Shown here: one piece after another, positions 51,141 through 59,604 of the stretch
Numbering within the stretch: position 1 is the first letter of the stretch
How the letters are laid out: every line of letters begins with the position of its first letter
From: Streptomyces lavendulae subsp. lavendulae
GTDB lineage: Bacteria > Actinomycetota > Actinomycetes > Streptomycetales > Streptomycetaceae
Assembly: GCF_002803845.1 (NCBI RefSeq)
Contig: NZ_CP024985.1
Coordinates: 6,335,501 to 6,399,500 of the forward strand
Reading direction: 5' to 3'
DNA: 64,000 nucleotides
Position numbers and translations under genes: made by a program
Notes under the pieces: generated by a model
Database searches by the model: none
What the model saw: the letters and a program-made list of their open reading frames with translations, nothing else
What the model was told of the DNA's origin: nothing

Positions 51141-52301
51141 GTGAATGAGTCGACATTTGCTCCTGGGGGTGGTCGAGCAACCGTGCCCGAGCGGGGCCAG
51201 GGTCCTGCCGGGCTCGAAGCTGTCGGCTCCGTCGCAGTCCGCACCTTCGCAAACCACCAGCACATGACGACGCCCCAAAAGAGCATGGACGGCCTAGACG
51301 TGAACTCCAGGGCCGGCGACCTGAGCGGCGAAAAGCCCGTGGGTTTCGCCGACTACGACAACGTGCCCGAAGGGCACTTCTACGACCCCGACGCGGAGTA
51401 CGAACCGGACCCCGAGTACGCGGCCACCCTCGCCCCCGACGCTGCCCGTCAGCGCCGTGAGCGGATCGGCCCGACCGGACGCCCGCTGCCGTACTTCCCG
51501 ATCCCGGGTCCGCTGACCGACCACGGTCCGGCGACGATCATCGCGATGTGCAACCAGAAGGGTGGCGTGGGCAAGACCACGTCGACCATCAACCTGGGTG
51601 CCGCGCTCGCCGAGTACGGGCGCCGCGTGCTGCTCGTCGACTTCGACCCGCAGGGCGCGCTGTCCGTGGGCCTCGGCGTGAACCCGATGGAACTCGACCT
51701 GACGGTCTACAACCTGCTCATGGAGCGGGGCATGTCGGCCGACGAGGTGCTGCTGAAGACCGCGGTCCCCAACATGGACCTGCTGCCGAGCAACATCGAC
51801 CTGTCCGCCGCCGAGGTGCAGTTGGTCAGCGAGGTCGCGCGCGAGTCGACGCTGCAGCGGGCGCTGAAGCCGCTGATGGCCGACTACGACTACATCGTGA
51901 TCGACTGTCAGCCCTCGCTCGGCCTGCTGACCGTGAACGCCCTGACGGCGGCTCACAAGGTCATCGTGCCGCTGGAATGCGAGTTCTTCGCCCTCCGCGG
52001 TGTCGCGCTGCTGACCGAGACGATCGAGAAGGTGCAGGAGCGGCTCAACCCGGAGCTGGAGCTCGACGGCATCCTCGCCACGATGTACGACTCCCGTACG
52101 GTGCACAGCCGCGAGGTGCTCGCGCGCGTCGTCGAGGCCTTCGACGACCACGTCTACCACACGGTCATCGGCCGCACGGTGCGCTTCCCGGAGACCACGG
52201 TCGCCGGCGAGCCGATCACCACGTACGCCTCCAACTCCGTCGGCGCCGCCGCCTACCGCCAGCTGGCCAGGGAGGTGCTCGCCCGGTGTCCCGCCGAGTG
52301 A
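51141..52301 (+). CDS. ParA-family ATPase (chromosome-organisation locus)
   Basis: A 386-aa protein. Residues 1-130 are a variable acidic/Pro-rich extension. The ParA/MinD fold follows: deviant Walker A CNQKGGVGKTTSTINLG (about 136-152), VLLVDFDPQGALS, DYIVIDCQPSLGLL and PLECEFFALRG. It differs in context from the parAB pair at oriC, since no parB follows. It stands upstream of scpA/scpB and may assist chromosome organisation. The GTG start has a GAGGAGGT site. Confidence 0.9.
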   Translation: MNESTFAPGGGRATVPERGQGPAGLEAVGSVAVRTFANHQHMTTPQKSMDGLDVNSRAGDLSGEKPVGFADYDNVPEGHFYDPDAEYEPDPEYAATLAPDAARQRRERIGPTGRPLPYFPIPGPLTDHGPATIIAMCNQKGGVGKTTSTINLGAALAEYGRRVLLVDFDPQGALSVGLGVNPMELDLTVYNLLMERGMSADEVLLKTAVPNMDLLPSNIDLSAAEVQLVSEVARESTLQRALKPLMADYDYIVIDCQPSLGLLTVNALTAAHKVIVPLECEFFALRGVALLTETIEKVQERLNPELELDGILATMYDSRTVHSREVLARVVEAFDDHVYHTVIGRTVRFPETTVAGEPITTYASNSVGAAAYRQLAREVLARCPAE

Positions 52302-52795
52302 GTCTGCCCGGAGCCGACGAACTGTTCCGTACGACCGGGGGGATGGCCCTCCAGTCGTCCTCGCCGCGGCGGGGCGCCGAGGAGGCGTCCGCGGCCGGAG
52401 GGACGGAGCACGCGGCACCGGCGGACGGCACGACGAGGACGACGGGCGACGCGCGTGGCGGCCGGGAGGCCGATCCCGCGGTGGGCGCCCAGCGCAGGCC
52501 GCAGGAAGGTTCTGCCACCGCCGCCGGGGCGTCCTCGCCCCGGCCCGGCAAGGGGCAGGGCCGGGGCGCGAACCGGCGGCCCAGCGGGCGGGAACGGCAC
52601 GACGAGAAGATCACGGTCTACGTCTCCGCCGAGGAGCTCATGGACCTGGAGCACGCCCGGCTGGTGCTCCGCGGGGAGCACGGGCTCGCCGTCGACCGCG
52701 GGCGCATCGTGCGCGAGGCGGTGGCGGTGGTCCTCGCGGACCTGGAGTCCCGCGGCGACGCGAGCATCCTGGTCCGCCGCCTCCGCGGCCGCTGA
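52286..52795 (+). CDS. Conserved protein with RHH-like C-terminal domain, between parA and scpA
   Basis: A 169-aa protein. Residues 1-100 are low-complexity (Gly/Ala/Pro/Arg). The conserved C-terminal part (KITVYVSAEELMDLEHARLV then DRGRIVREAVAVVLADLE) resembles a ribbon-helix-helix DNA-binding fold with a beta-strand and two helices. The GTG at 52286 has GGAGGT 10 bases upstream. A GTG at 52298 overlaps the ParA stop and is the alternative. It overlaps parA, so it may be its partner, taking the place of a ParB. Confidence 0.75.
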   Translation: MSRRVSLPGADELFRTTGGMALQSSSPRRGAEEASAAGGTEHAAPADGTTRTTGDARGGREADPAVGAQRRPQEGSATAAGASSPRPGKGQGRGANRRPSGRERHDEKITVYVSAEELMDLEHARLVLRGEHGLAVDRGRIVREAVAVVLADLESRGDASILVRRLRGR

Positions 52796-53026
52796 CCCCC
52801 GCTACCGCCCGGCCCTCCCGGGTGGCCCGGGGCCGCCCGCCCCGACGGCCGCCCCCCGCACCTCCGCTGCCCGGACCGGGCGCGTCCCGTACGGCCGGGA
52901 TCCGTCCGGCGGGCCTGGACCGTGGATCCGGCGTCCGGCCCGACCCGGCCTAGCCGTGGATCCGCCCGGACAGGGCCTAGGCTGCTCGTGGCCGTCCGGC
53001 CGCACTCCGTACCACCCTGGACCGCG

Positions 53027-53998
53027 ATGCCCCACCACCACCCCGCCGCCCGCCCCGCCCGCCGGAGCCTGGGGCGCGGCCCAGGAGCCGCCGAGACGCC
53101 CGCTGAGGGCCCCGGGGGGACCGGGGGTGACCAGGGGGCCGGACGGGCCCCGGGGGACGCTGACGGGCCCGCCACGCTCCCGGAGGGGCCCGCGCCGGCC
53201 GGTGACGGACGGTTCACCCTGCGGCTCGCGAACTTCGAGGGGCCTTTCGACCTGCTGCTCCAGCTGATCTCCCGGCACAAGCTGGACGTGACCGAGGTCG
53301 CGCTGTCCAAGGTCACCGACGAGTTCATGGCGCACATCCGCGCCATGGGCCCCGAGGGCGACCTCGACCAGACCACCGAGTTCCTCGTGGTCGCCGCCAC
53401 CCTGCTCGACCTCAAGGCCGCCCGGCTGCTGCCCGCCGCCGAGGTGGAGGACGAGGCCGACCTCGCCCTGCTGGAGGCGCGGGACCTGCTCTTCGCCCGG
53501 CTGCTCCAGTACCGGGCGTACAAGCAGATCGCCGCGATCTTCGAGACCCGTGCCGAGGACGAGGGCCGGCGCTACCCCCGCACCGTGGGGCTGGAGCCGC
53601 ACCACGCCGAGCTGCTGCCCGACGTGGTCATCGCCATCGGCGCCGACGGCTTCGCCCGCCTCGCGGTGCGCGCCATGCAGCCGAAGGCGAAGCCGGAGGT
53701 CTACGTCGACCACATCCACGCCCCCCTCGTCAGCGTGCGGGAGCAGGCGGGGCACGTCGTGCGCCTGCTCAAGGCGCGCGGCGAGGCCACCTTCCAGGAG
53801 CTGACCGAGGACGCCCCCGACACCCTCACGGTCGTCGCCCGCTTCCTGGCCCTCCTGGAGCTCTACCGGGAGAAGGCCGTCGTCCTCGATCAGGAGGACG
53901 CCCTGCTCACGCTCACGGTGCGCTGGAGCGGCGGGGACGGCGACGGGATGCCGACGGTGACCGACGAGTTCGACCAGGTAGTGGAGGTACGCGAATGA
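53027..53998 (+). CDS. scpA: Segregation and condensation protein A
   Basis: A 323-aa kleisin partner of SMC. The ScpA core starts FTLRLANFEGPFDLLLQLIS and continues RHKLDVTEVALSKVTDEFM and TEFLVVAATLLDLKAARLLP. The C-terminal winged helix is VRLLKARGEATFQELTEDA. The first 65 residues are Gly/Pro-rich. The start is uncertain: the ATG at 53027 has a weak site, and a GTG at 52988 lies four bases after a -10-like TAGGCT. The scpB start overlaps the scpA stop (ATGA). Confidence 0.88.
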   Translation: MPHHHPAARPARRSLGRGPGAAETPAEGPGGTGGDQGAGRAPGDADGPATLPEGPAPAGDGRFTLRLANFEGPFDLLLQLISRHKLDVTEVALSKVTDEFMAHIRAMGPEGDLDQTTEFLVVAATLLDLKAARLLPAAEVEDEADLALLEARDLLFARLLQYRAYKQIAAIFETRAEDEGRRYPRTVGLEPHHAELLPDVVIAIGADGFARLAVRAMQPKAKPEVYVDHIHAPLVSVREQAGHVVRLLKARGEATFQELTEDAPDTLTVVARFLALLELYREKAVVLDQEDALLTLTVRWSGGDGDGMPTVTDEFDQVVEVRE

Positions 53999-54612
53999 CG
54001 GCGCAGGAGCTGGACCTGAGGGGGGCCCTGGAGGCCGTCCTGATGGTGGTCGACGAGCCCGCGACGGTGGAGCACCTGGCCAAGGTGCTGGAGCGCGCCC
54101 CGCGCGAGGTCGCCTCGGCCCTCGCCGCCCTGGCCGACGAGTACACGGCGCAGCGGCGCGGGTTCGAATTGCGGGAGGTCGCCGGGGGCTGGCGCTTCTA
54201 CACCCGGCCCGCCTACGCCGCCGCCGTCGAGGCCTTCGTCCTGGACGGCCAGCAGGCCCGTCTCACCCAGGCGGCCCTGGAGACCCTGGCGGTCGTCGCG
54301 TACCGCCAGCCGGTCAGCCGATCGCGGGTCTCGGCGGTCCGCGGGGTCAACTGCGACGGGGTCATGCGGACCCTCCTGCAGCGGGGTCTGGTGGCCGAGG
54401 CGGGCACGGAACCCGAAACAGGTGCGATCCTGTACAGGACGACGAACTACTTTCTGGAGCGGATGGGCCTGCGCGGCCTGGACGAGCTCCCGGAGCTCGC
54501 GCCCTTCCTCCCCGAGGCGGACGCGATCGAAGCAGAGACGCAAGAGGGTGTTCCGTCGTTCGATCCGGACGCACCGGATACCGATGAAGACGACAAGACG
54601 ACGGAACTTTGA
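53995..54612 (+). CDS. scpB: Segregation and condensation protein B
   Basis: A 205-aa protein with two winged-helix regions: LEAVLMVVDEPATVEHLAKV, then LTQAALETLAVVAYRQPVSR with the conserved AYRQPV, and SAVRGVNCDGVMRTLLQRGL. It binds the ScpA-SMC complex. Its stop overlaps the rluB start in TGATG, and its start overlaps scpA. Confidence 0.92.
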   Translation: MTAQELDLRGALEAVLMVVDEPATVEHLAKVLERAPREVASALAALADEYTAQRRGFELREVAGGWRFYTRPAYAAAVEAFVLDGQQARLTQAALETLAVVAYRQPVSRSRVSAVRGVNCDGVMRTLLQRGLVAEAGTEPETGAILYRTTNYFLERMGLRGLDELPELAPFLPEADAIEAETQEGVPSFDPDAPDTDEDDKTTEL

Positions 54613-55928
54613 TGCGAAGCAGCGGCAACGGCAACGGCGGCGGCAACAGGAACAGCGGCGGCGGTGGTGGCGGACGCGGTAACTCCCGCGGCGGCTCCTC
54701 CTCCGGCGGTGGCTACCGCGGCTCCTCCTCCCCTTCCCCCTCCGGCGGCGGCGGTAACTCCCGCGGTGGCTCCTCCTCCGGCGGGGGTGGCTACCGCGGC
54801 GGCTCGTCCTCCGGCGGTGGCGGCTACCGCGGTGGCTCCTCCTCCGGCGGCTCCCAGGGTGGCGGCTACGACCGCGACCGCGACCAGGCGCCCCAGCGCC
54901 CCCGCAACCCCCGCCCCGAGGAGCGCCGCTACGACGTCGGCCCCGAGGGCGAGCGCAGCGGCCGCAGCGGCCCCCGCGCGGGTGGCGGCGGCGCCCGTGG
55001 CGCGGCGGCCCGCGGCGGTGCCAAGGGCGGCCCCAAGACCTCCAAGACCCCGGGCATCGGCGGGGCCGGCGGCCCGCGCCGCGGCCCCGGCAGCCGCAGC
55101 GGCCAGTCCCGCCCCCGCGAGCTGGACGCGCGGATCGAGGAGCGCGTGCGCGACCGGTACGCCGACAAGCCCGTGATCAAGACCCCGAAGACCTTCCCGG
55201 GCGCCGAGCAGGAGGGCGAGCGCCTGCAGAAGGTGCTCGCCCGTGCCGGCATGGGCTCGCGCCGCGCCTGCGAGGAGCTCATCGAGCAGGCCCGCGTCGA
55301 GGTCAACGGCGAGATCGTGCTGGAGCAGGGCAAGCGCGTCCAGCCGAAGGACGAGATCAAGGTGGACGGCCTGACCGTCGCCACCCAGTCCTTCCTGTTC
55401 TTCGCGCTGAACAAGCCGGCCGGCGTCGTCTCCACCATGGAGGACCCGGACGGCCGCCAGTGCCTCGGCGACTACGTCACCAACCGGGAGACCCGCCTCT
55501 TCCACGTCGGCCGCCTCGACACCGAGACCGAGGGCATCATCCTGCTCACCAACCACGGTGAGCTGGCCCACCGCCTCACGCACCCGAAGTACGGCGTGAA
55601 GAAGACCTACGTCGCCGCGATCACGGGCCCGCTGCCGCGCGACATCGGCAAGAAGCTCAAGGACGGCATCGAGCTGGAGGACGGGTACGCCCGCGCCGAC
55701 CACTTCCGCGTCGTCGACCAGGTCGGCAAGAACTACCTGGTCGAGGTGACCCTCCACGAGGGCCGCAAGCACATCGTCCGCCGCATGCTGGCCGAGGCCG
55801 GCTTCCCGGTGGAGAAGCTCGTGCGCACCTCGTTCGGCCCGATCGAGCTGGGCGACCAGAAGTCGGGCTGGCTGCGCCGCCTGACCAACACCGAGGTCGG
55901 CATGCTGATGCGCGAGGTCGGTCTGTAG
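54612..55928 (+). CDS. rluB: Pseudouridine synthase RluB/RsuA type with a long Gly/Arg/Ser N-terminus
   Basis: A 438-aa protein. Residues 1-185 are disordered and repeat-rich (GGSSSGGGGYRGG units, then basic Gly/Arg). From about 200 an S4 domain (GERLQKVLARAGMGSRRACE) binds RNA. The synthase domain has the catalytic Asp in VGRLDTETEGIILLTNHGEL, then GVKKTYVAAI and EGRKHIVRRMLAEAG. RluB makes pseudouridine 2605 in 23S rRNA. The N-terminal extension is unusual against about 240-290 aa for enteric homologues. It is coupled to scpB. Confidence 0.92.
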   Translation: MRSSGNGNGGGNRNSGGGGGGRGNSRGGSSSGGGYRGSSSPSPSGGGGNSRGGSSSGGGGYRGGSSSGGGGYRGGSSSGGSQGGGYDRDRDQAPQRPRNPRPEERRYDVGPEGERSGRSGPRAGGGGARGAAARGGAKGGPKTSKTPGIGGAGGPRRGPGSRSGQSRPRELDARIEERVRDRYADKPVIKTPKTFPGAEQEGERLQKVLARAGMGSRRACEELIEQARVEVNGEIVLEQGKRVQPKDEIKVDGLTVATQSFLFFALNKPAGVVSTMEDPDGRQCLGDYVTNRETRLFHVGRLDTETEGIILLTNHGELAHRLTHPKYGVKKTYVAAITGPLPRDIGKKLKDGIELEDGYARADHFRVVDQVGKNYLVEVTLHEGRKHIVRRMLAEAGFPVEKLVRTSFGPIELGDQKSGWLRRLTNTEVGMLMREVGL

Positions 55929-55964
55929 GACCCCCGCAGCACACCGGCACCCCCGCAGCACACC

Positions 55965-56000
55965 GGAAGCCCGCGACGCCCCAAGGCGCCGCGGGCTTCC
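55965..56000 (+). terminator. Hairpin after rluB
   Basis: GGAAGCCCGCG (55965-55975) pairs with CGCGGGCTTCC (55990-56000), followed by GTCTTGTCC. Two copies of an 18-bp CCCCCGCAGCACACCGG-type direct repeat precede it (55930-55965). Confidence 0.75.
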
Positions 56001-56003
56001 GTC

Positions 56004-56045
56004 TTGTCCGGGACCCCCGAACCTGTTTATAGTCAGAGTGACTAT
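56004..56045 (+). promoter_or_regulatory. Promoter with overlapping palindromic operator (candidate NrtR site)
   Basis: TTGTCC (56004-56009), an 18-base spacer, TATAGT (56028-56033). The perfect palindrome ATAGTCAGAGTGACTAT (56029-56045, 7-bp arms) covers the -10 and start region. It is the only promoter seen for the pnuC-nadR-nrtR operon, so the encoded NrtR is the natural candidate regulator. Confidence 0.7.
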
Positions 56046-56067
56046 TAAAGGAAGTGGGGCTACAGCC

Positions 56068-56676
56068 ATGGGGTGGAGTACCAGCTGGACCGAGGTGCTC
56101 GGCTTCGTCACCGGAGCCGTGTGCGTCGTTCTGGTGGCCCGTCAGCACATCGCCAACTGGCCGGTCGGCATCGCCAACAACGTCTTCTTCATCGTGCTCT
56201 TCGTGCAGTCCGGGCTCTACGCCGACGCCGGACTGCAGGTCGTCTTCATCGCCCTCGCCGCGTACGGCTGGTGGTCCTGGACCCACGGGGGTGGACCAGG
56301 AACCGCCGACGCCCTGCCGGTGCGCCGCACCACGGCCACCGAATGGGCCTGGCTGCTCGCGGCGGGGGCGGTGTCGGTCGCCGCGCTGACCCTGCTGCTC
56401 GGCGGGGTCAGCGACTCCACCGTCCCCTTCCCGGACGCCCTCACCACCGGGCTCTCGCTCATGGCCACCTACGGCCAGTGCCGCAAGCTCCTGGAGTCCT
56501 GGTGGCTGTGGATCGCCGCCGACCTCGTCTACATCCCGCTCTACGCCTACAAGGGCCTGTACCTGACCTCGGTCCTGTACGTCGGCTTCCTCGCCCTGTG
56601 CGTGGCCGGACTGCTCGGCTGGCGGCGCAGCCTCCCGGCGGCCGGCGCCCGTACGGCAGTGGGAGCGGCGGCATGA
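56068..56676 (+). CDS. pnuC: Nicotinamide riboside transporter PnuC
   Basis: A 202-aa membrane protein of the PnuC family with about seven hydrophobic segments. Conserved residues include NWPVGIANNVFFIVLF and YGWWSWTHGG, and the later LLESWWLWIAADLVYIPLYAY. PnuC imports nicotinamide riboside for salvage to NAD. The ATG at 56068 fits the family N-terminus; the earlier ATG (56038) lies in the operator. It overlaps nadR by ATGA. Confidence 0.92.
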   Translation: MGWSTSWTEVLGFVTGAVCVVLVARQHIANWPVGIANNVFFIVLFVQSGLYADAGLQVVFIALAAYGWWSWTHGGGPGTADALPVRRTTATEWAWLLAAGAVSVAALTLLLGGVSDSTVPFPDALTTGLSLMATYGQCRKLLESWWLWIAADLVYIPLYAYKGLYLTSVLYVGFLALCVAGLLGWRRSLPAAGARTAVGAAA

Positions 56677-57761
56677 GCGGCGGCAAGCGCTACGGGCACG
56701 GGCTGGTCCTGGGCAAGTTCTACCCGCCGCACGCGGGCCACCACCACCTGGTGCGCACCGCCCAGGACCAGTGCGAGCGGCTCACCGTGCTGGTGTGCGC
56801 CGCCTCGGTGGAGTCGGTGCCGCTCGCCGACCGGGTGGCCTGGATGCGTGAGGCGCACCCCGGCGCCGAGGTGGTCGGCGCGGTGGACGACGTCCCCGTG
56901 GACCTGCACGACCCGGCGGTCTGGGAGGCGCACATGGCGATCTTCCGCGGCGCGGTGGGCCGGCGCGTGGACGCCGTCTTCACCTCCGAGGCCTACGGGA
57001 CCGAGCTCGCGCGCCGGTTCGGCGCCGAGGAGGTCTGCGTGGACCCGGCGCGCACCCTGTTCCCGGTGTCGGGCACGGCGGTGCGCGCGGACCCGGCCGG
57101 AACCTGGGAGTTCCTGGGCCCGGCCGTACGGGCCGCCCTGACCCGGCGGGTCGTGGTCCTCGGCGCCGAGTCCACCGGGACCACCACCCTCTCCCGGGAG
57201 CTGGCCGCGCACTACCGGCGGCGCGGCGGGGTGTGGGCGAAGACCGGCTGGGTCGCCGAGTACGGGCGCGAGTACAGCGAGGAGAAGCTCGCCGCCGCCC
57301 GCGCGGCGGACCCGGCCGCCTCCTGGACGGACGTGGCCTTCACCTCGGAGGAGTTCCCGGTGATCGCCCGCCGCCAGGACGCGGCGGAGGAGCGGGCGGC
57401 CCGGCTGGGCTCGCCCGTGCTCTTCTGCGACACCGACTCCTTCGCGACCGGCATCTGGCACGAGCGGTACATGGGCGGGCGCAACCGGGAGGTCGAGAAG
57501 ATCGCCGAGCTGACCCGCCGTGACCTGTACCTGCTGACGGACGACACCGGGGTGCCCTTCGAGGACGACGGGCTGCGCGACGGGCCGCAGCTGAGACCGT
57601 GGATGACCGCCCGCTTCCGGCGGGAACTCGCGCGCACCGGAAGGCGTTTCCTGGTCGTGAGCGGGGACCGGCGCCACCGGCTGGAGACGGCCGTCGCGGC
57701 GGTCGACGCCCTGCTGGAGGAGGGCTGGCAGTTCGCGGCCCCCCTCCCGGAGCGACGGTGA
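56673..57761 (+). CDS. nadR: NadR-type bifunctional NMN adenylyltransferase / nicotinamide riboside kinase
   Basis: A 362-aa protein without the N-terminal DNA-binding domain of enteric NadR. The N-terminal nucleotidyltransferase domain has GKFYPPHAGHHHLV with the HxGH-type motif (20-23). The C-terminal kinase domain has a P-loop at about 163-171 reading GAESTGTTT, in which the usual Lys is Thr. It should convert imported nicotinamide riboside to NMN and NAD, but the kinase half may be altered. It is coupled to pnuC and, by GTGA, to nrtR. Confidence 0.88.
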   Translation: MSGGKRYGHGLVLGKFYPPHAGHHHLVRTAQDQCERLTVLVCAASVESVPLADRVAWMREAHPGAEVVGAVDDVPVDLHDPAVWEAHMAIFRGAVGRRVDAVFTSEAYGTELARRFGAEEVCVDPARTLFPVSGTAVRADPAGTWEFLGPAVRAALTRRVVVLGAESTGTTTLSRELAAHYRRRGGVWAKTGWVAEYGREYSEEKLAAARAADPAASWTDVAFTSEEFPVIARRQDAAEERAARLGSPVLFCDTDSFATGIWHERYMGGRNREVEKIAELTRRDLYLLTDDTGVPFEDDGLRDGPQLRPWMTARFRRELARTGRRFLVVSGDRRHRLETAVAAVDALLEEGWQFAAPLPERR

Positions 57762-58564
57762 GCGCGGCCGCGGCGGGCCGCGGGGACGGCGGCGGTGATC
57801 CGGACGCCGCGCGCGCGGGCGGGACCGGGACCGGGCCCGCGCCCTACGACCCGTACGCCTTCGAGCCGTTCGCGGTGACCGTCGACCTCGCGGTCCTCAC
57901 CGTGCGCGGCGGCGTCCTGCACGTCCTGCTGATCCGGCGCGGGCAGGAACCGTACGCGGGCGCCTGGGCCCTGCCCGGCGGCTTCGTCCTGCCGCGCGAG
58001 TCCGCCGAGACGGCGGCCCGCCGCGAACTCGCCGAGGAGACGGGCCTGGCCCCCTCCCTGGTCGACTCCCTCCACCTGGAACAGCTGCGCACCTACAGCG
58101 AACCCGACCGGGACCCCCGGATGCGGGTGGTCTCGGTGGCCTTCACCGCGCTCGTCCCCGACATGCCCGAACCGGCCGCGGAGGGCGGCGGGGACGCCGA
58201 CCGGGCGCGCTGGGTCCCCGTCGGGGAGGTGACGCAGCCGGCCTTCGACCACGCGCGGATCCTGGCGGACGCGCGGGAGCGGGTGGGCTCCAAGCTGGAG
58301 TACACCTGCCTGGCCACCGCCTTCTGCCCGCCCGAGTTCACCCTCGGGGAGCTCCGGGCCGTGTACGAGACCGTCTGGGGCACCGCCCTGGACCGCCCCA
58401 ACTTCCGCCGCAAGGTCCTCGCCACACCCGGCTTCGTCGAGGCCGTCCCCGGCGCCGCCCGGCTGACCGGCGGCCGCGGCAAACCCGCCGCGCTCTACCG
58501 GGCGGGACCGGCCACCGCCCTCCACCCGCCCCTGCTCCGCCCCACGGAAGGCCCCGCCCGATGA
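57758..58564 (+). CDS. nrtR: NrtR-type Nudix-winged-helix regulator
   Basis: A 268-aa protein. After about 35 flexible residues comes a Nudix domain (about 38-170) with a complete box G75-L97 (GFVLPRE...REL.EETGL). The C-terminal winged helix (about 187-250; FTLGELRAVYETVWGTALDR then PNFRRKVLATPGFVE) is the NrtR hallmark. NrtR proteins sense ADP-ribose and control NAD genes. The intact Nudix residues mean it could also hydrolyse a substrate. It sits within the operon it probably regulates. Confidence 0.88.
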   Translation: MSAAAAGRGDGGGDPDAARAGGTGTGPAPYDPYAFEPFAVTVDLAVLTVRGGVLHVLLIRRGQEPYAGAWALPGGFVLPRESAETAARRELAEETGLAPSLVDSLHLEQLRTYSEPDRDPRMRVVSVAFTALVPDMPEPAAEGGGDADRARWVPVGEVTQPAFDHARILADARERVGSKLEYTCLATAFCPPEFTLGELRAVYETVWGTALDRPNFRRKVLATPGFVEAVPGAARLTGGRGKPAALYRAGPATALHPPLLRPTEGPAR

Positions 58565-59601
58565 CCACCCCGATGCCGGCGCGCCCGATAGCGGGCAAGC
58601 GCCCCGCCACCGGCGCCCTGATCGGCCTCGCCCTGGGCGACGCCCTCGGCTTCCCGACCGAGTTCAACGACGTGCCGTCCATCCTGGCCAAGACCGGGCC
58701 GTGGCGGCAGATGGCCCTGCCCCGCCCCGCCCTCGTCACCGACGACACCCAGATGACCCTGGCCCTGGCGCGCGGCATGCGCACCGCCGCCGAACGCGGC
58801 CCGGTCGGTCCGCTGCGGCTCGCCCGGCCGGTCCGCGAGGAGTTCGTCGACTGGTACCACTCCCCGGAGAACAACCGGGCCCCCGGCCGCACCTGCATGG
58901 TCGCCTGCCGCCTCCTCGACCACCCCGGGCGGGACTGGCGCGACGCCAGCCAGACCGGCTCCAAGGGCTGCGGCGCGAACATGCGCGTGGTGCCGGTGGG
59001 CCTGGTCCCCGGCTGGACGGAGGAGGAACGCGCGGGCGCCGCCCAGCTCCAGTCGGCCCTCACCCACGGCCACCCCACCGCCCTGGCCGCCTCCGACCTG
59101 ACGGCCCGCGCGGTCCACCTGCTGGCCCGGGGCACCGAGGTGACGGGCCTGGTCGGACGGCTGCGCTCGTACGCCCTGGAGAACCGCACCCGCTACCACG
59201 AGCGCTGGCTCGGCGACCTCTGGCAGCGCACCGCCTCCGACGCTTCGCCGGAGTCGTTCATCGCCCGGGGCTGGGACGAGTGCCTGGCCGCCTTGGACCG
59301 CCTCGCGGCGGCGCTGCGCACCCCGTCCCCGGAGACCGACCCCTGCCTGGCCACCGGCGAGGGCTGGATCGCCGAGGAGGCCCTGGCCACCGCCCTGCAC
59401 TGCTTCCTCCTCTTCCCGGACGAACCCCTCCTCGCCCTGCGCCGCGCCGCCTGCACGGCGGGCGACTCCGACTCGATCGCCTGCCTGGCCGGCGCCTTCG
59501 CGGGCGCCCACCTCGGCGCGGACGTCTGGCCCCGCGACTGGGAGGGCCGCATCGAGTACCGCGACGAGCTCCTCTCGTTCGGCACCCTCTGGGACGCGTG
59601 A
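58561..59601 (+). CDS. ADP-ribosylglycohydrolase-family protein (DraG/ARH type)
   Basis: A 346-aa protein with the ADP-ribosylglycohydrolase metal motifs: LGDALGFPTEF, TDDTQMTLALARG, and GDSDSIACLAGAFAGAHLG. Enzymes of this family remove ADP-ribose from proteins or nucleic acids. It overlaps nrtR by ATGA, so it is made together with the NAD-salvage genes and suggests NAD-consuming modification chemistry here. The substrate is unknown. Confidence 0.9.
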   Translation: MTTPMPARPIAGKRPATGALIGLALGDALGFPTEFNDVPSILAKTGPWRQMALPRPALVTDDTQMTLALARGMRTAAERGPVGPLRLARPVREEFVDWYHSPENNRAPGRTCMVACRLLDHPGRDWRDASQTGSKGCGANMRVVPVGLVPGWTEEERAGAAQLQSALTHGHPTALAASDLTARAVHLLARGTEVTGLVGRLRSYALENRTRYHERWLGDLWQRTASDASPESFIARGWDECLAALDRLAAALRTPSPETDPCLATGEGWIAEEALATALHCFLLFPDEPLLALRRAACTAGDSDSIACLAGAFAGAHLGADVWPRDWEGRIEYRDELLSFGTLWDA

Positions 59602-59604
59602 GCC

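Noticed and set aside
52922..53998. Longer scpA start at 52922
   Set aside because: The extra residues are low-complexity and lie before the -10-like element. The ATG at 53027 or GTG at 52988 is more likely.
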